DNA of 64,000 nucleotides, taken from the NCBI RefSeq assembly GCF_001625365.1, contig NZ_LJJF01000001.1:3979001-4043000 (forward strand), in the 5' to 3' direction. A program made the translations under genes and the position numbers. Below are positions 1 through 6,712 of the stretch, in pieces (the first letter of the stretch is position 1; each line of letters starts with the position of its first letter). This DNA comes from Streptomyces sp. MJM8645. GTDB lineage: Bacteria; Actinomycetota; Actinomycetes; Streptomycetales; Streptomycetaceae. The notes beneath the pieces were generated by a model. It did not search any database and was not told the DNA's origin. It worked only from the letters and a program-made list of their open reading frames with translations.

Positions 1-286
1 GATCGACCAGGGGACGGGGATCGGTGTGACGGGCAAGCAGGGCCCGACGGTGCGCGGCCCACGGCCGGGCCACGTCCGCGGCGATGATCGGCCACGGCGA
101 CGACGCGACGTGCCGCCGCACCGCGGCCGCGGCGTCCCACCCGTCGACCGCAACCGCCGGCACGTCCTGCAGCAGCTCACACCACCGCCGAAGCTGCGCC
201 CCGGCTTCGTCCTGGTCGGTGTTGGCGGTGCGGGGATCGAGCTCGCCCGCGTACGCGAGCAGCGCCGCCACCTCGTCCGGGCTCAT
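1..286 (-). CDS. Accessory protein of phage/ICE type, function unknown (3' end beyond the window)
   Basis: At least 95 residues are visible, starting MSPDEVAALLAYAGELDPRT and open to the window edge. The ATG overlaps the stop of the upstream gene as ATGA (283-286), so the two are translationally coupled. The N-terminal part resembles a family of short actinophage and actinobacterial ICE proteins (a 'hypothetical protein' next to replication or helicase genes) that opens with a similar amphipathic helix. No enzymatic motif is visible. Its place directly after an initiator-like gene would suit a helicase loader or accessory replication factor, but that is only inference from position. Confidence 0.6.
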   Translation of the reverse strand, partial: MSPDEVAALLAYAGELDPRTANTDQDEAGAQLRRWCELLQDVPAVAVDGWDAAAAVRRHVASSPWPIIAADVARPWAAHRRALLARHTDPRPLVD

Positions 287-1107
287 CGGGCACCCCCGCG
301 GGCCTGCAGATCGGCGAGCGCGGCCTGCAACAGCGCGGCGTTCCGGTCAGCCGCTTGTGGGGCGCGGGAGGCGTCCCCGGCGACGGTCCGCAACGGCGGC
401 CGGCCGGCAGGACGTTCCCGGCTGATCCACTGCTGCCAGTCAGCGCGCCACTGGCCCGCGGTCCGGGCCGGCGCAGTCGCCCGGTGGGTGTGCCACTTCT
501 CGGTGGCGTGGTCGAGGCCGTCGGGCCCGAGGCGCTGCAGGTGGCCGGAGACAGCGGCCCACCCGATCAGCTCGTCGTCCGGGGTCCAGTCGGAAGGCAG
601 AGAGACCGCAGCAGCGCCACCCACGGCGGCAGAGCCCACGCGCCCGCGCGCGCCCCTCTGCTTCCCTCCCGTTTCTTCTCGTTCCCTCTGGTTCTGGGGT
701 GCAGAATCTGCCACCCCACCCCCGCAGGAACTGCAACCCTCCCCGGAAGAACCTGCACCCCCGAGGGTGCAGTTTTCGCACCCCCCGCCCGCCGGGGCTG
801 CAGAATCTTCGCCCCCCTCGACGGCGGCGCCGGGCACCCACCCGACCGCGCCCGGGAGACGGTAGACACGGGCACCGTAGGGGCCGCGCCGGCCCTCGAC
901 GAGCTCAAGCTCGCCCAGCCGGATGGCGGCCTTGATCGCATCGCTCACGGCCCGCTCCGACGCGTTGACGCGCAGAGCCAGAGCCCTGGTCGACCCCCAC
1001 GCGACGCAGGCGTCGCCGGCGCGCTCGGCCAGAGCGAGCAGGACCAGGCGGGCCGTGCCGCGGGTGGCGGAACTTTCCCACACCCATTCACGGGCTGCGT
1101 GGCTCAA
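283..1107 (-). CDS. Winged-helix replication-initiator-like protein of the element
   Basis: The protein has about 274 residues. I chose the TTG at 1107 because a strong ribosome-binding site (1115-1123, AAGGGAGGG on the minus strand) lies 7 nt upstream; the longer ATG-initiated frame would start inside upstream non-coding sequence. Residues ~10-85 look like a winged helix-turn-helix (ERAVSDAIKAAIRLGELELV). The middle (~95-170) is a low-complexity Gly/Ser/Cys-rich linker, and the C-terminal third has conserved Trp-rich helices (EKWHTHR, QWRADWQQWISRE). This layout is like lambda-O-type initiators of actinophages. The linker coding region contains the palindromic repeats at 696-815, as lambda ori lies inside gene O. 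The function is inferred; a plain regulator is the alternative. Confidence 0.6.
   Translation of the reverse strand: MSHAAREWVWESSATRGTARLVLLALAERAGDACVAWGSTRALALRVNASERAVSDAIKAAIRLGELELVEGRRGPYGARVYRLPGAVGWVPGAAVEGGEDSAAPAGGGCENCTLGGAGSSGEGCSSCGGGVADSAPQNQREREETGGKQRGARGRVGSAAVGGAAAVSLPSDWTPDDELIGWAAVSGHLQRLGPDGLDHATEKWHTHRATAPARTAGQWRADWQQWISRERPAGRPPLRTVAGDASRAPQAADRNAALLQAALADLQARGGAR
696..815. repeat. Iteron-like palindromic repeats inside the initiator-like gene
   Basis: Three ~20-bp units recur: 696-717 (GGGGTG...CACCCC arms), 765-783 (GGGTGC-AGTTTTC-GCACCC) and 794-815 (GGGGC...GCCCC arms). All are centred on TGCAGAAT or TGCAGTTTT, and two related half-sites (CTGCAACC, CCTGCACC) lie between them. 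Each unit is GC-rich at its flanks and AT-rich at its centre. The arrangement recalls the internally palindromic iterons of lambda ori. Protein-level repetition of the linker could also generate such repeats, so the origin role is a hypothesis. Confidence 0.45.
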
Positions 1108-1255
1108 CGGTGTTCCCTCCCTTGGGTGTTGGGTGTAGACGGTGGTTCGGGATGGCCAGAGGCGGCGGAGGGGGAGTGGGCGGCGCATCGCGGGCCGCAC
1201 GGGTAGGGGCGGGCCGGCCTGCCGCACGGGCCCGGGCCAGCGCCGCAGAACGGGC

Positions 1256-1441
1256 TCACGAGCCGAGCGCGTCGAGTTGCCCGGGCATCGGGTCGACGAC
1301 GTCCTCGGCGGGCGGTCTCGGCGGGCGCCGGCGGCGCACCGGCGGCGGGGAAGTGGTCGGATACGGGTGCACCGTGCCGTCGAGGGCGAGCTGCACCGGC
1401 TGCTCGGCCCGGTCTTCGACGACCAGCCGCCGGCCGCTCAC
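1256..1441 (-). CDS. Small accessory protein, unknown function
   Basis: The ORF of about 61 residues starts at the GTG at 1441, which overlaps the stop of the upstream ORF as GTGA (1438-1441). The N-terminal half (SGRRLVVEDRAEQPVQLALD) looks like a short beta-rich domain; the C-terminal half is Pro/Arg-rich (PPPVRRRRPPRPP). I do not recognise a family. The coupled position in the leftward element operon is the main support that it is translated. Confidence 0.5.
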   Translation of the reverse strand: MSGRRLVVEDRAEQPVQLALDGTVHPYPTTSPPPVRRRRPPRPPAEDVVDPMPGQLDALGS

Positions 1442-1635
1442 GAGCCGGCCCTCGACAGCGCGGCGCCGGCCTTGCGCCGGCCGATGCCCGCGATCAGGTC
1501 GAGGTACCACCGCGGCTCACCCGCGGCCCGCGCTGCCCGCCAGATCCCCCGTACCTGCTCGGCATCCGGCGCGCCACCGGCAGCGGCCAACCACCACCGA
1601 CCAGATAGCCCGATCCTTTGCTCAGAGTGGATCAT
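1438..1635 (-). CDS. Small accessory protein, unknown function
   Basis: The protein has 65 residues and starts at the ATG at 1635. The GAGGG in the stop-codon region of the preceding gene (ends 1643) serves as its ribosome-binding site, so it sits 7 nt behind that gene. It contains helices with conserved-looking Trp and aromatic residues (GRWWLAAAGG, EPRWYLDLIAGIGRRK). No family was recognised. The tight spacing upstream and the GTGA overlap downstream place it in the same leftward operon as the initiator-like gene. Confidence 0.5.
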   Translation of the reverse strand: MIHSEQRIGLSGRWWLAAAGGAPDAEQVRGIWRAARAAGEPRWYLDLIAGIGRRKAGAALSRAGS

Positions 1636-1642
1636 CGGGCCC

Positions 1643-1858
1643 TCACGCAGCGAGTCGCGTTGACTGTGCCGAACTACGGGGGCTGCTTGCGTGCAAGCGG
1701 CGCAGGATCAGCTCGACCTCGTCGGCGGAACGGTCGGACGTGGCTGCAGCCTGCGCGGCGTCGCGGATCGGCATCGAATCGCGACGAGCTCGGGCGGCGT
1801 CGAGAACGAGTCGTGCGGCGGCGTACGCCTGGGCTTGGGTGATCGAGGTCCCGGTCAC
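1643..1858 (-). CDS. Small helical accessory protein, unknown function
   Basis: The 71-residue protein starts at the GTG at 1858, overlapping the stop of the XRE regulator as GTGA. The sequence is Ala/Arg-rich and almost wholly helical (QAYAAARLVLDAARARR, SADEVELILRRLH). It may be a small DNA-binding or regulatory partner, but no motif proves this. Operon position immediately behind the regulator supports translation. Confidence 0.5.
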   Translation of the reverse strand: MTGTSITQAQAYAAARLVLDAARARRDSMPIRDAAQAAATSDRSADEVELILRRLHASSPRSSAQSTRLAA

Positions 1859-2064
1859 GCCGCTTCACCGCCGAGCAGGTCGGCGGCGGTGAGCCCGTAC
1901 GCAAGCTCGATCCGCGCGAGGGTCGAGGCGCTCGGCGCGGTCTTGCCGGTGCGCAGACGCCACGCAGTGACCCGGGCAACCTTCAGCCGGTCAGCGATGT
2001 CTGAGTCGGTGTGATCGCCTGCAGCTTGTGCCGCCGCGACGAGCTGCTCGTGCTGGTACACCAT
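1855..2064 (-). CDS. XRE/Cro-type helix-turn-helix regulator
   Basis: The protein has about 69 residues. The start chosen is the ATG at 2064, with GAGGGGG 6 nt upstream; an in-frame ATG at 2079 has a poorer site. The helix-turn-helix is clear: SDIADRLKVARVTAWRLRTGK followed by PSASTLARIELAYGL, a typical Cro/C1-type domain that fills nearly the whole protein. It is the first gene of the leftward element operon and lies 16 bp from a perfect 37-bp palindrome, its probable operator. The size suits a Cro-like switch protein opposed to the larger regulator read in the other direction. Confidence 0.8.
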   Translation of the reverse strand: MVYQHEQLVAAAQAAGDHTDSDIADRLKVARVTAWRLRTGKTAPSASTLARIELAYGLTAADLLGGEAA

Positions 2065-2079
2065 GACGAACCCCCTCAT

Positions 2080-2116
2080 CTTTCACCCACGGCAGATCAT
2101 CTGCCGTGGGTGAAAG
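2080..2116. promoter_or_regulatory. Perfect 37-bp palindrome, probable operator
   Basis: Two perfectly complementary 18-bp arms (CTTTCACCCACGGCAGAT and its complement) flank a single base. The palindrome sits just upstream of the small XRE gene, in the divergent intergenic region of the element. There is no U-tract and no gene ending into it, so an operator is likelier than a terminator. Confidence 0.75.
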
Positions 2117-2243
2117 TTAACAAGGATCTTGCTGCCATGGAAGGAAGTTTCAGCCGTGTCGTGACGCGCCGCACATAATCAGATGCATGTTCGATCACAG
2201 GGTCTAAGCTGCAGAGATGGATCGCATGCCCGTCCACCTGCAA

Positions 2244-2261
2244 GTTTTCATGAGTGAAAAC
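2244..2261. promoter_or_regulatory. 18-bp palindrome upstream of the second XRE gene, probable operator
   Basis: GTTTTCA-TGAG-TGAAAAC is a perfect inverted repeat with 7-bp arms, 47 bp before the rightward XRE gene. It shares the TTTCA/TGAAA half-site with the arms of the 37-bp palindrome at 2080-2116, so one regulator may bind both sites. Confidence 0.6.
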
Positions 2262-2308
2262 ACGCCATGGACTCGCCACATACCTGCCGAGCGCGGTAGA
2301 TTTCACGC

Positions 2309-2758
2309 ATGCAGCAACGCACCCCCGCCACCCCCGGGGCGGAAGACCCGTTCCCCCGGTGGCTAGATAGCCGCCTGCGCGAGCTCGGATACGACCTAGG
2401 CGCCCGGGGCGGCGGCCGCACCAGATTCGCGGCTGACGCAGGCATCTCCGCCTCATCCGTCACCCGACTACTGGCCGGCCGCGGAACACCCGACGCGCCG
2501 CTGCTCGCCAAGATCGCGCCCGTACTCGGCGTGGAGCTAAGCACCCTGCTGATCAAGGCCGGCGTCGTCACGGCCGACGAAGTCAGCAGGGCGGCTACCC
2601 CTCAACCCGAGGGCCGACCGATCACACCGCAAGAGGCAGCCGCACAACTGGGCATCGAGAGCGAGACCGCAGTCGCGCTGTTCGTCTCGATGGTCGAGAC
2701 CATGCAGGACCAAGAGGCCATGCGCCGCGATCAGGAGGTGCGCCGCATGGAGCCGTAG
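2309..2758 (+). CDS. XRE-type repressor-like regulator
   Basis: This 149-residue protein has an N-terminal helix-turn-helix at ~35-75 (RFAADAGISASSVTRLLAGR, then APLLAKIAPVLGV) of the Cro/C1 type. A helical C-terminal extension (~95-149) ends in a charged segment and might mediate oligomerisation. It is divergent from the smaller XRE gene and upstream of the membrane protein and recombinase genes. The position suits an immunity-type repressor that controls the choice between maintenance and excision. It has no LexA/C1-type peptidase domain, so induction would not be by self-cleavage. Confidence 0.75.
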   Translation: MQQRTPATPGAEDPFPRWLDSRLRELGYDLGARGGGRTRFAADAGISASSVTRLLAGRGTPDAPLLAKIAPVLGVELSTLLIKAGVVTADEVSRAATPQPEGRPITPQEAAAQLGIESETAVALFVSMVETMQDQEAMRRDQEVRRMEP

Positions 2759-2774
2759 GGGAGGAAGCAGCACG

Positions 2775-3191
2775 TTGAACGAGGGGGGAAGGCGCGTGTT
2801 CGAGCGCCAGCAGTGGACGATCGGCACCGTGGCGGTTCTCGCAGCCGAGACTGTCGGAGTGCTTACCGTGGCGGTGGCAATGTGCCTGTCGGGCGACGAC
2901 CGCGATATCGCATGGGTCGGGCTCGCCATGATGCTGGCAGCCCTGCCCGCCGCAATCGCCATGCAGCAGAAGCGCGCCGCCGAACTGCGCCAGGACGAGC
3001 GCGCAGAGATCCACAGCGCCGGCTACCGCCTGGCGCTTCGACACGTGGCCGAAGGTCTCCTGACACCCCCTCAGCCATCTGATCCCCGGCCGGGCTCGCA
3101 AGAGCCCGCCGACAACGTCGTGTACCTGCCGCGGGTCACCGACGCACCACCGGCCCGCGGCACCCAACAGGGAGGGAGGGCGGCACAGTGA
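2775..3191 (+). CDS. Small two-TM membrane protein of the element
   Basis: The protein has about 138 residues from a TTG at 2775 preceded by GGGGAGGAAG; a GTG at 2796 with its own purine-rich site is an equally possible start. Two hydrophobic segments lie at ~16-38 (IGTVAVLAAETVGVLTVAVA) and ~46-62 (WVGLAMMLAALPAAIAM), followed by a soluble, Pro-rich C-terminal tail. The stop overlaps the recombinase start as GTGA (3188-3191). Small membrane proteins in front of integrases are common in actinobacterial elements; the function is unknown. Confidence 0.65.
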   Translation: MNEGGRRVFERQQWTIGTVAVLAAETVGVLTVAVAMCLSGDDRDIAWVGLAMMLAALPAAIAMQQKRAAELRQDERAEIHSAGYRLALRHVAEGLLTPPQPSDPRPGSQEPADNVVYLPRVTDAPPARGTQQGGRAAQ

Positions 3192-4783
3192 CGCCGCTCG
3201 TCGCCGCAGAAACCTTTATCGAGAGCGACCTCGAACCGTACATCGGGTACATCCGGGTTTCGACCTGGAAAGAAGAGAAGATCAGCCCCGAGATCCAGCA
3301 GGCCGCGATCCTGGAGTGGGCCAGCCGGAACCGCAAGCGCATCGTCCGGTGGATCACTGACCTCGACATGACCGGCCGAAACTTCAAGCGCAAGATCATG
3401 CAAGGCATCGAGGCCATCGAACGTGCAGAGGCCAAGGGCATTGCAGTCTGGAAGTTCAGCCGCTTCGGGCGCTCCCGCGATGGTGTCGCCGTCAATCTCA
3501 AGCGAGTTGAGAACACGGGTGGAGAACTCGTCTCCGCCACCGAACCCATTGACGCCCGTACCGCGATCGGACGTCTCTACCGAGGAATCATCTTCGAGTT
3601 CTCGGCATACGAGAGCGACCGCGCCGGCGAGCAGTGGGCCGAAACCCATGACCTCCGACGTTCCATGGGGCTCCCGGCCACCGGGCGGGAACGATTCGGG
3701 TACACATGGCACCGGCGCTATGACCCGAAGACTGAGAAGGTTCAACAGGAGTTCTACGAGCCGAAGTTGGACATTGGCCCTATCGTCGTCGACCTGTACC
3801 TCATGTACGTTGCCGGCTCGAAGGGCTTCGCGAAGCTGTGCGGGTGGCTCAACGCGCAGGGCTTCCGCACAACCCGAGGAAGCCTATGGTCGACCCCAAC
3901 TCTCACCCGGTACATGGATTCGGGGTTCGCCGCCGGCCTGCTGCGCGTACACAACCGTGACTGCAAATGCAACGGGAGTTGCCCCAACTATCAGTTCGTC
4001 GAAGGGGCACACGAGGAGCTCATAGGGCCCGATATCTGGCAGCAGTACGTCGAGCGGCGCAAGCTCATCAAGGACACGGCACCACGCTCCCGACAGGGCA
4101 GCTACATGCTCACCGGCACGATGAACTGTGGTGGATGCCGCCGCAGTGCGGGTGTCAACGCCGCCCAGCGGAAGGGGAAGAACATCCGCGGATATGCCTA
4201 CCGATGTGGAACCCGAGCCCAGCGGGGACAGCTCGCATGTGCGGGTTGCTACATCCTCCGTTCAGAAGTAGAAGGAGAGGTGACCGCATTCCTTCGCCAG
4301 CACGCAGATGGAATTGACGAGTCGCCATCTGTCCAGGTGCGGCAAACAAGGGATTTTGAAGCGGCCCAGAAGCGAACATCCCTTGCCCGGAAGGAACTTG
4401 AGAAGCAGCACAAACGGCTTACGACTGCTCTCACCAACCTTGCCGTAGACAAGAGTCTGAACCCCGAGAACTACGAGGATGACGTCTACGAGAAGGCAAA
4501 GGCCAAGCTGACCGACGAACGCGCGAGGATCACCAAGCAGCTTGAAGCGGCGACCGTTGAAGCAGCCCAACCCACCTTCACAGAGCTCCGCCCCATAGTC
4601 GTAGGCCTCATGGCCGAGTGGGAAACCCTGCTCGTCTCGGAGCGTAACGCGATCATCCGGAAGTTGATCAGGCGTGTTGCGCTGACCAAGAATGAATCCG
4701 GAGAAGTTGTTGTCGAGATCCACCCGTTGTGGATGCCGGACCCGTGGGCGTCGAAGGCAGCGGGACACGAGCTCGCGGCCTAG
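3188..4783 (+). CDS. Large serine recombinase (integrase)
   Basis: This 531-residue site-specific recombinase catalyses element integration and excision through a covalent serine intermediate. The resolvase domain starts at ~18, with the nucleophile Ser25 in YIRVST and the conserved arginine cluster WKFSRFGRSR at ~92. The recombinase domain follows (~160-290). A cysteine-rich zinc ribbon lies at ~310-360 (CGGCRR, CGTR, CAGCY), then a coiled coil at ~385-460 rich in Lys/Glu. This order and length match the phiC31-type large serine integrases. The GTG start overlaps the upstream gene. No recombination directionality factor is identifiable in the window. The gene ends only 131 bp before the acyl-CoA synthetase gene, so the attachment site must lie just downstream. 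Confidence 0.95.
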   Translation: MTPLVAAETFIESDLEPYIGYIRVSTWKEEKISPEIQQAAILEWASRNRKRIVRWITDLDMTGRNFKRKIMQGIEAIERAEAKGIAVWKFSRFGRSRDGVAVNLKRVENTGGELVSATEPIDARTAIGRLYRGIIFEFSAYESDRAGEQWAETHDLRRSMGLPATGRERFGYTWHRRYDPKTEKVQQEFYEPKLDIGPIVVDLYLMYVAGSKGFAKLCGWLNAQGFRTTRGSLWSTPTLTRYMDSGFAAGLLRVHNRDCKCNGSCPNYQFVEGAHEELIGPDIWQQYVERRKLIKDTAPRSRQGSYMLTGTMNCGGCRRSAGVNAAQRKGKNIRGYAYRCGTRAQRGQLACAGCYILRSEVEGEVTAFLRQHADGIDESPSVQVRQTRDFEAAQKRTSLARKELEKQHKRLTTALTNLAVDKSLNPENYEDDVYEKAKAKLTDERARITKQLEAATVEAAQPTFTELRPIVVGLMAEWETLLVSERNAIIRKLIRRVALTKNESGEVVVEIHPLWMPDPWASKAAGHELAA

Positions 4784-4819
4784 GGCGAAGAGAAACAGGT
4801 CTCACCTCGGCCGGGCCTG

Positions 4820-4878
4820 CTGACAGCGCCACCGTGGCGCGCCAGAATGCAGGCGACGAGCCCGCTACTAGTCAGTAG
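4820..4878 (+). promoter_or_regulatory. Promoter and operator-like palindrome before the acyl-CoA synthetase gene
   Basis: CTGACA (4820-4825), a 17-bp spacer and CAGAAT (4843-4848) resemble a sigma-70-type promoter. A palindrome (CTACT-AGTC-AGTAG, 4865-4878) follows where the transcript would start, the usual place for a TetR-type operator. All of this lies 3' of the recombinase and, if the junction is inside the coding sequence, belongs to the mobile element. Confidence 0.45.
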
Positions 4879-4914
4879 TGATCTCGACGCTCGCCGGACG
4901 GTCAAGGAGGACCC

Positions 4915-6576
4915 GTGTACAGCACCATGCAGGACGTACCGCTCACCGTCGCCCGGATCTTGGAGCACGGGTCTACGATCCACGGCCGTTCGACGGTCAC
5001 CACCTGGGACGGCACTGGCCCGGTCGTCCGGACGTACGCAGAGGTGGGTGCCCGCGCCGCACAGCTCGCCCACGCACTGCGCGACGAACTCGGCTGCACC
5101 GAGGAAAGTGTTATAGGCACGTTGATGTGGAACAACTCGGTCCACCTGGAGGCGTACCTCGCCGTCCCCGCCATGGGGTCCGTGCTGCACACGCTCAACC
5201 TGCGGCTGCCCGCCCACCAGCTGTCGTTCATCGTCAACCACGCCGCCGACCACGCGGTGATCGTGGACGGCAGCGTGCTCCCGCTGCTCGCCGCCGTCCT
5301 GCCGGACCTCGCCCCGACGCTCCGGCACATCGTGGTGAACGGCCCCGCCGACCGCTCGCTGCTGGCCGGCTTCCCGGGCACCGTGCACGACTACGAGGAG
5401 CTGATCGCCGACCGGCCCACCGCCTACCCGTGGCGCAGCGACCTCGACGAGCGCGAGGCCGCCGTGCTCTGCTACACCTCCGGCACCACCGGGGACCCGA
5501 AGGGCGTGCTCTACAGCCACCGCTCGGTGTACCTGCACTGCCTCCAGGTCAACACCGGCGACAACTTCGCCTTCACCCCGCGCGACACCGCGCTGCCGGT
5601 GGTCCCGATGTTCCACGTGAACGCCTGGGGCATCCCGCACGCCGCCTTCATGTCCGGCGCCAACCTGCTCATGCCGGATCGTTTCCTCCAGCCCAAGCCG
5701 ATGGCCGAGATGATCGCCGCCGTCCGGCCCACCGTCGGCGCCGCCGTCCCGACCATCTGGAGCGGCCTGCTGGACGAGCTCGACGCGGGCGACTACGACA
5801 CCTCCAGCCTGCGCATGGTGGTCATCGGCGGCAGCGCCTGCCCGCCCTCGCTGATGAAGGGCTTCGAGGAGCGCCACGGCATCCGCGTGCTGCACGCCTG
5901 GGGCATGACCGAGACCTCGCCGCTCGGCTCCTTCGCCCAGCCGCCCGGCGGCCTCACCCCGGAGGAGGAGTGGCCCTACCGGGTCACCCAGGGCATCTTC
6001 CCGGCCTCCGTCGAGGCCCGGCTGGTCGGCCCGTCCGGTGAGCGGATGCCGCACGACGGCGTCGCGGCGGGCGAGCTGGAGGTGCGCGGCCCGTGGATCG
6101 CCGGGGCCTACTACGGCGGTGCCGGGCAGGACCCGGTCCGGCCGGACGACAAGTTCTCCGAGGACGGCTGGCTGCGCACCGGCGACGTCGGCACCATCAC
6201 CGCCGACGGCTATCTGACCCTCACCGACCGGGCCAAGGACGTGATCAAGTCCGGCGGCGAGTGGATCTCCTCGGTCGAACTGGAGAACCAGTTGATGGCC
6301 CACCCCGAGGTGGCCGAGGCCGCCGTGGTCGCCGTCCCGGACGAGAAGTGGGGCGAGCGCCCGCTGGCCACGGTCGTGCTGCGCCCGGGTGCCACGGCCG
6401 GGCTGAGCGAGCTGCGGGCCTTCCTGGCCGGGCGGATCGCCTCCTGGCAGCTGCCGGAGCGCTGGTCGATCGTCGAGTCGGTGCCGAAGACCTCGGTCGG
6501 CAAGTTCGACAAGAAGGTGATCCGCGCCAGCTACGCGGCGGACGAACTGGACGTGACGGTGCTCGGCAAGGAGTAG
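4915..6576 (+). CDS. Fatty-acid/long-chain acyl-CoA synthetase with an element-derived 5' end
   Basis: The 553-residue AMP-forming ligase activates a fatty or aryl acid as acyl-AMP and transfers it to CoA. The P-loop is CYTSGTTGDPKG (~187); the other adenylation motifs are HAWGMTETSP (~326), GWLRTGD (~420) and DRAKDVIKSGGEWIS (~437), with the catalytic lysine in KTSVGKFDKK (~522). The GTG start at 4915 follows AAGGAGG (4904-4910). Codons 1-67 contain about 13 A/T-ending codons (GTT ATA, AGT, GAA, GCA), whereas the remaining ~485 codons contain about six. That switch at ~5113 suggests the first eighth of the gene came with the mobile element. The protein itself looks intact. Confidence 0.93.
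   Translation: MYSTMQDVPLTVARILEHGSTIHGRSTVTTWDGTGPVVRTYAEVGARAAQLAHALRDELGCTEESVIGTLMWNNSVHLEAYLAVPAMGSVLHTLNLRLPAHQLSFIVNHAADHAVIVDGSVLPLLAAVLPDLAPTLRHIVVNGPADRSLLAGFPGTVHDYEELIADRPTAYPWRSDLDEREAAVLCYTSGTTGDPKGVLYSHRSVYLHCLQVNTGDNFAFTPRDTALPVVPMFHVNAWGIPHAAFMSGANLLMPDRFLQPKPMAEMIAAVRPTVGAAVPTIWSGLLDELDAGDYDTSSLRMVVIGGSACPPSLMKGFEERHGIRVLHAWGMTETSPLGSFAQPPGGLTPEEEWPYRVTQGIFPASVEARLVGPSGERMPHDGVAAGELEVRGPWIAGAYYGGAGQDPVRPDDKFSEDGWLRTGDVGTITADGYLTLTDRAKDVIKSGGEWISSVELENQLMAHPEVAEAAVVAVPDEKWGERPLATVVLRPGATAGLSELRAFLAGRIASWQLPERWSIVESVPKTSVGKFDKKVIRASYAADELDVTVLGKE
5105..5150. other. Inferred right attachment junction of the element, inside the acyl-CoA synthetase gene
   Basis: The last A/T-ending codons (AGT GTT ATA, 5107-5115) are followed by ATGTGGAACAAC and then by uniformly GC-ending codons. 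Large serine integrases cut at a central dinucleotide of a ~40-50 bp site, so the exchange point is probably within this stretch. The left attachment site and the empty site are not in the window, so no direct repeat can be shown. Confidence 0.45.
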
Positions 6577-6595
6577 CCGCCCGCCCGACCGCCGA

Positions 6596-6635
6596 GGGCC
6601 GGCCACCCCCGTTCCAGCGGGGTGGCCGGCCCTCG
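6596..6635. terminator. Stem-loop terminator between convergent genes
   Basis: A perfect 15-bp inverted repeat (AGGGCCGGCCACCCC and its complement) with an 8-nt loop lies between the acyl-CoA synthetase gene and the convergent kinase-like gene, so it can serve both. Confidence 0.8.
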
Positions 6636-6691
6636 GCGCGTGCCTGGTGGATCTCGCCGGCCCTCGGCGCGTGCCGGGTGGATCTCGCCGG
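6630..6691. repeat. 31-bp tandem duplication
   Basis: Two adjacent 31-bp units (6630-6660 and 6661-6691) differ at one base. They begin CCCTCGGCGCGTGCC and start in the right arm of the terminator stem. They lie between convergent genes and encode nothing. Confidence 0.85.
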
Positions 6692-6712
6692 ACCTTCGGC
6701 GTCAGGGCGCGG

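Larger units (their letters stand above)
1..5125. mobile_element. Right end of an integrated element (prophage or ICE)
   Basis: The stretch holds a large serine recombinase, two XRE-type regulators around a divergent promoter region with long palindromes, a replication-initiator-like gene and several tiny coupled ORFs of accessory type. Codon usage is less extreme than in the chromosomal genes: A- or T-ending codons are frequent in the recombinase and rare after about 5120. The left end lies outside the window. The right junction is inferred to fall inside the acyl-CoA synthetase gene near 5113-5150. No capsid, tail, FtsK/TraB or conjugation gene is visible here, so prophage and ICE cannot be told apart. 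Confidence 0.75.

Noticed and set aside
4865..4878. CTACTAGTCAGTAG as the recombination core of the element
   Set aside because: It is a short perfect palindrome placed like an operator. Serine-integrase crossover sites are asymmetric at the centre, and the codon-usage switch lies 240 bp further on.
4780..6606. 608-residue open frame antisense to the acyl-CoA synthetase
   Set aside because: Shadow of a gene with complete adenylation motifs; the translation is rich in Gly, His, Val and Arg without domains.
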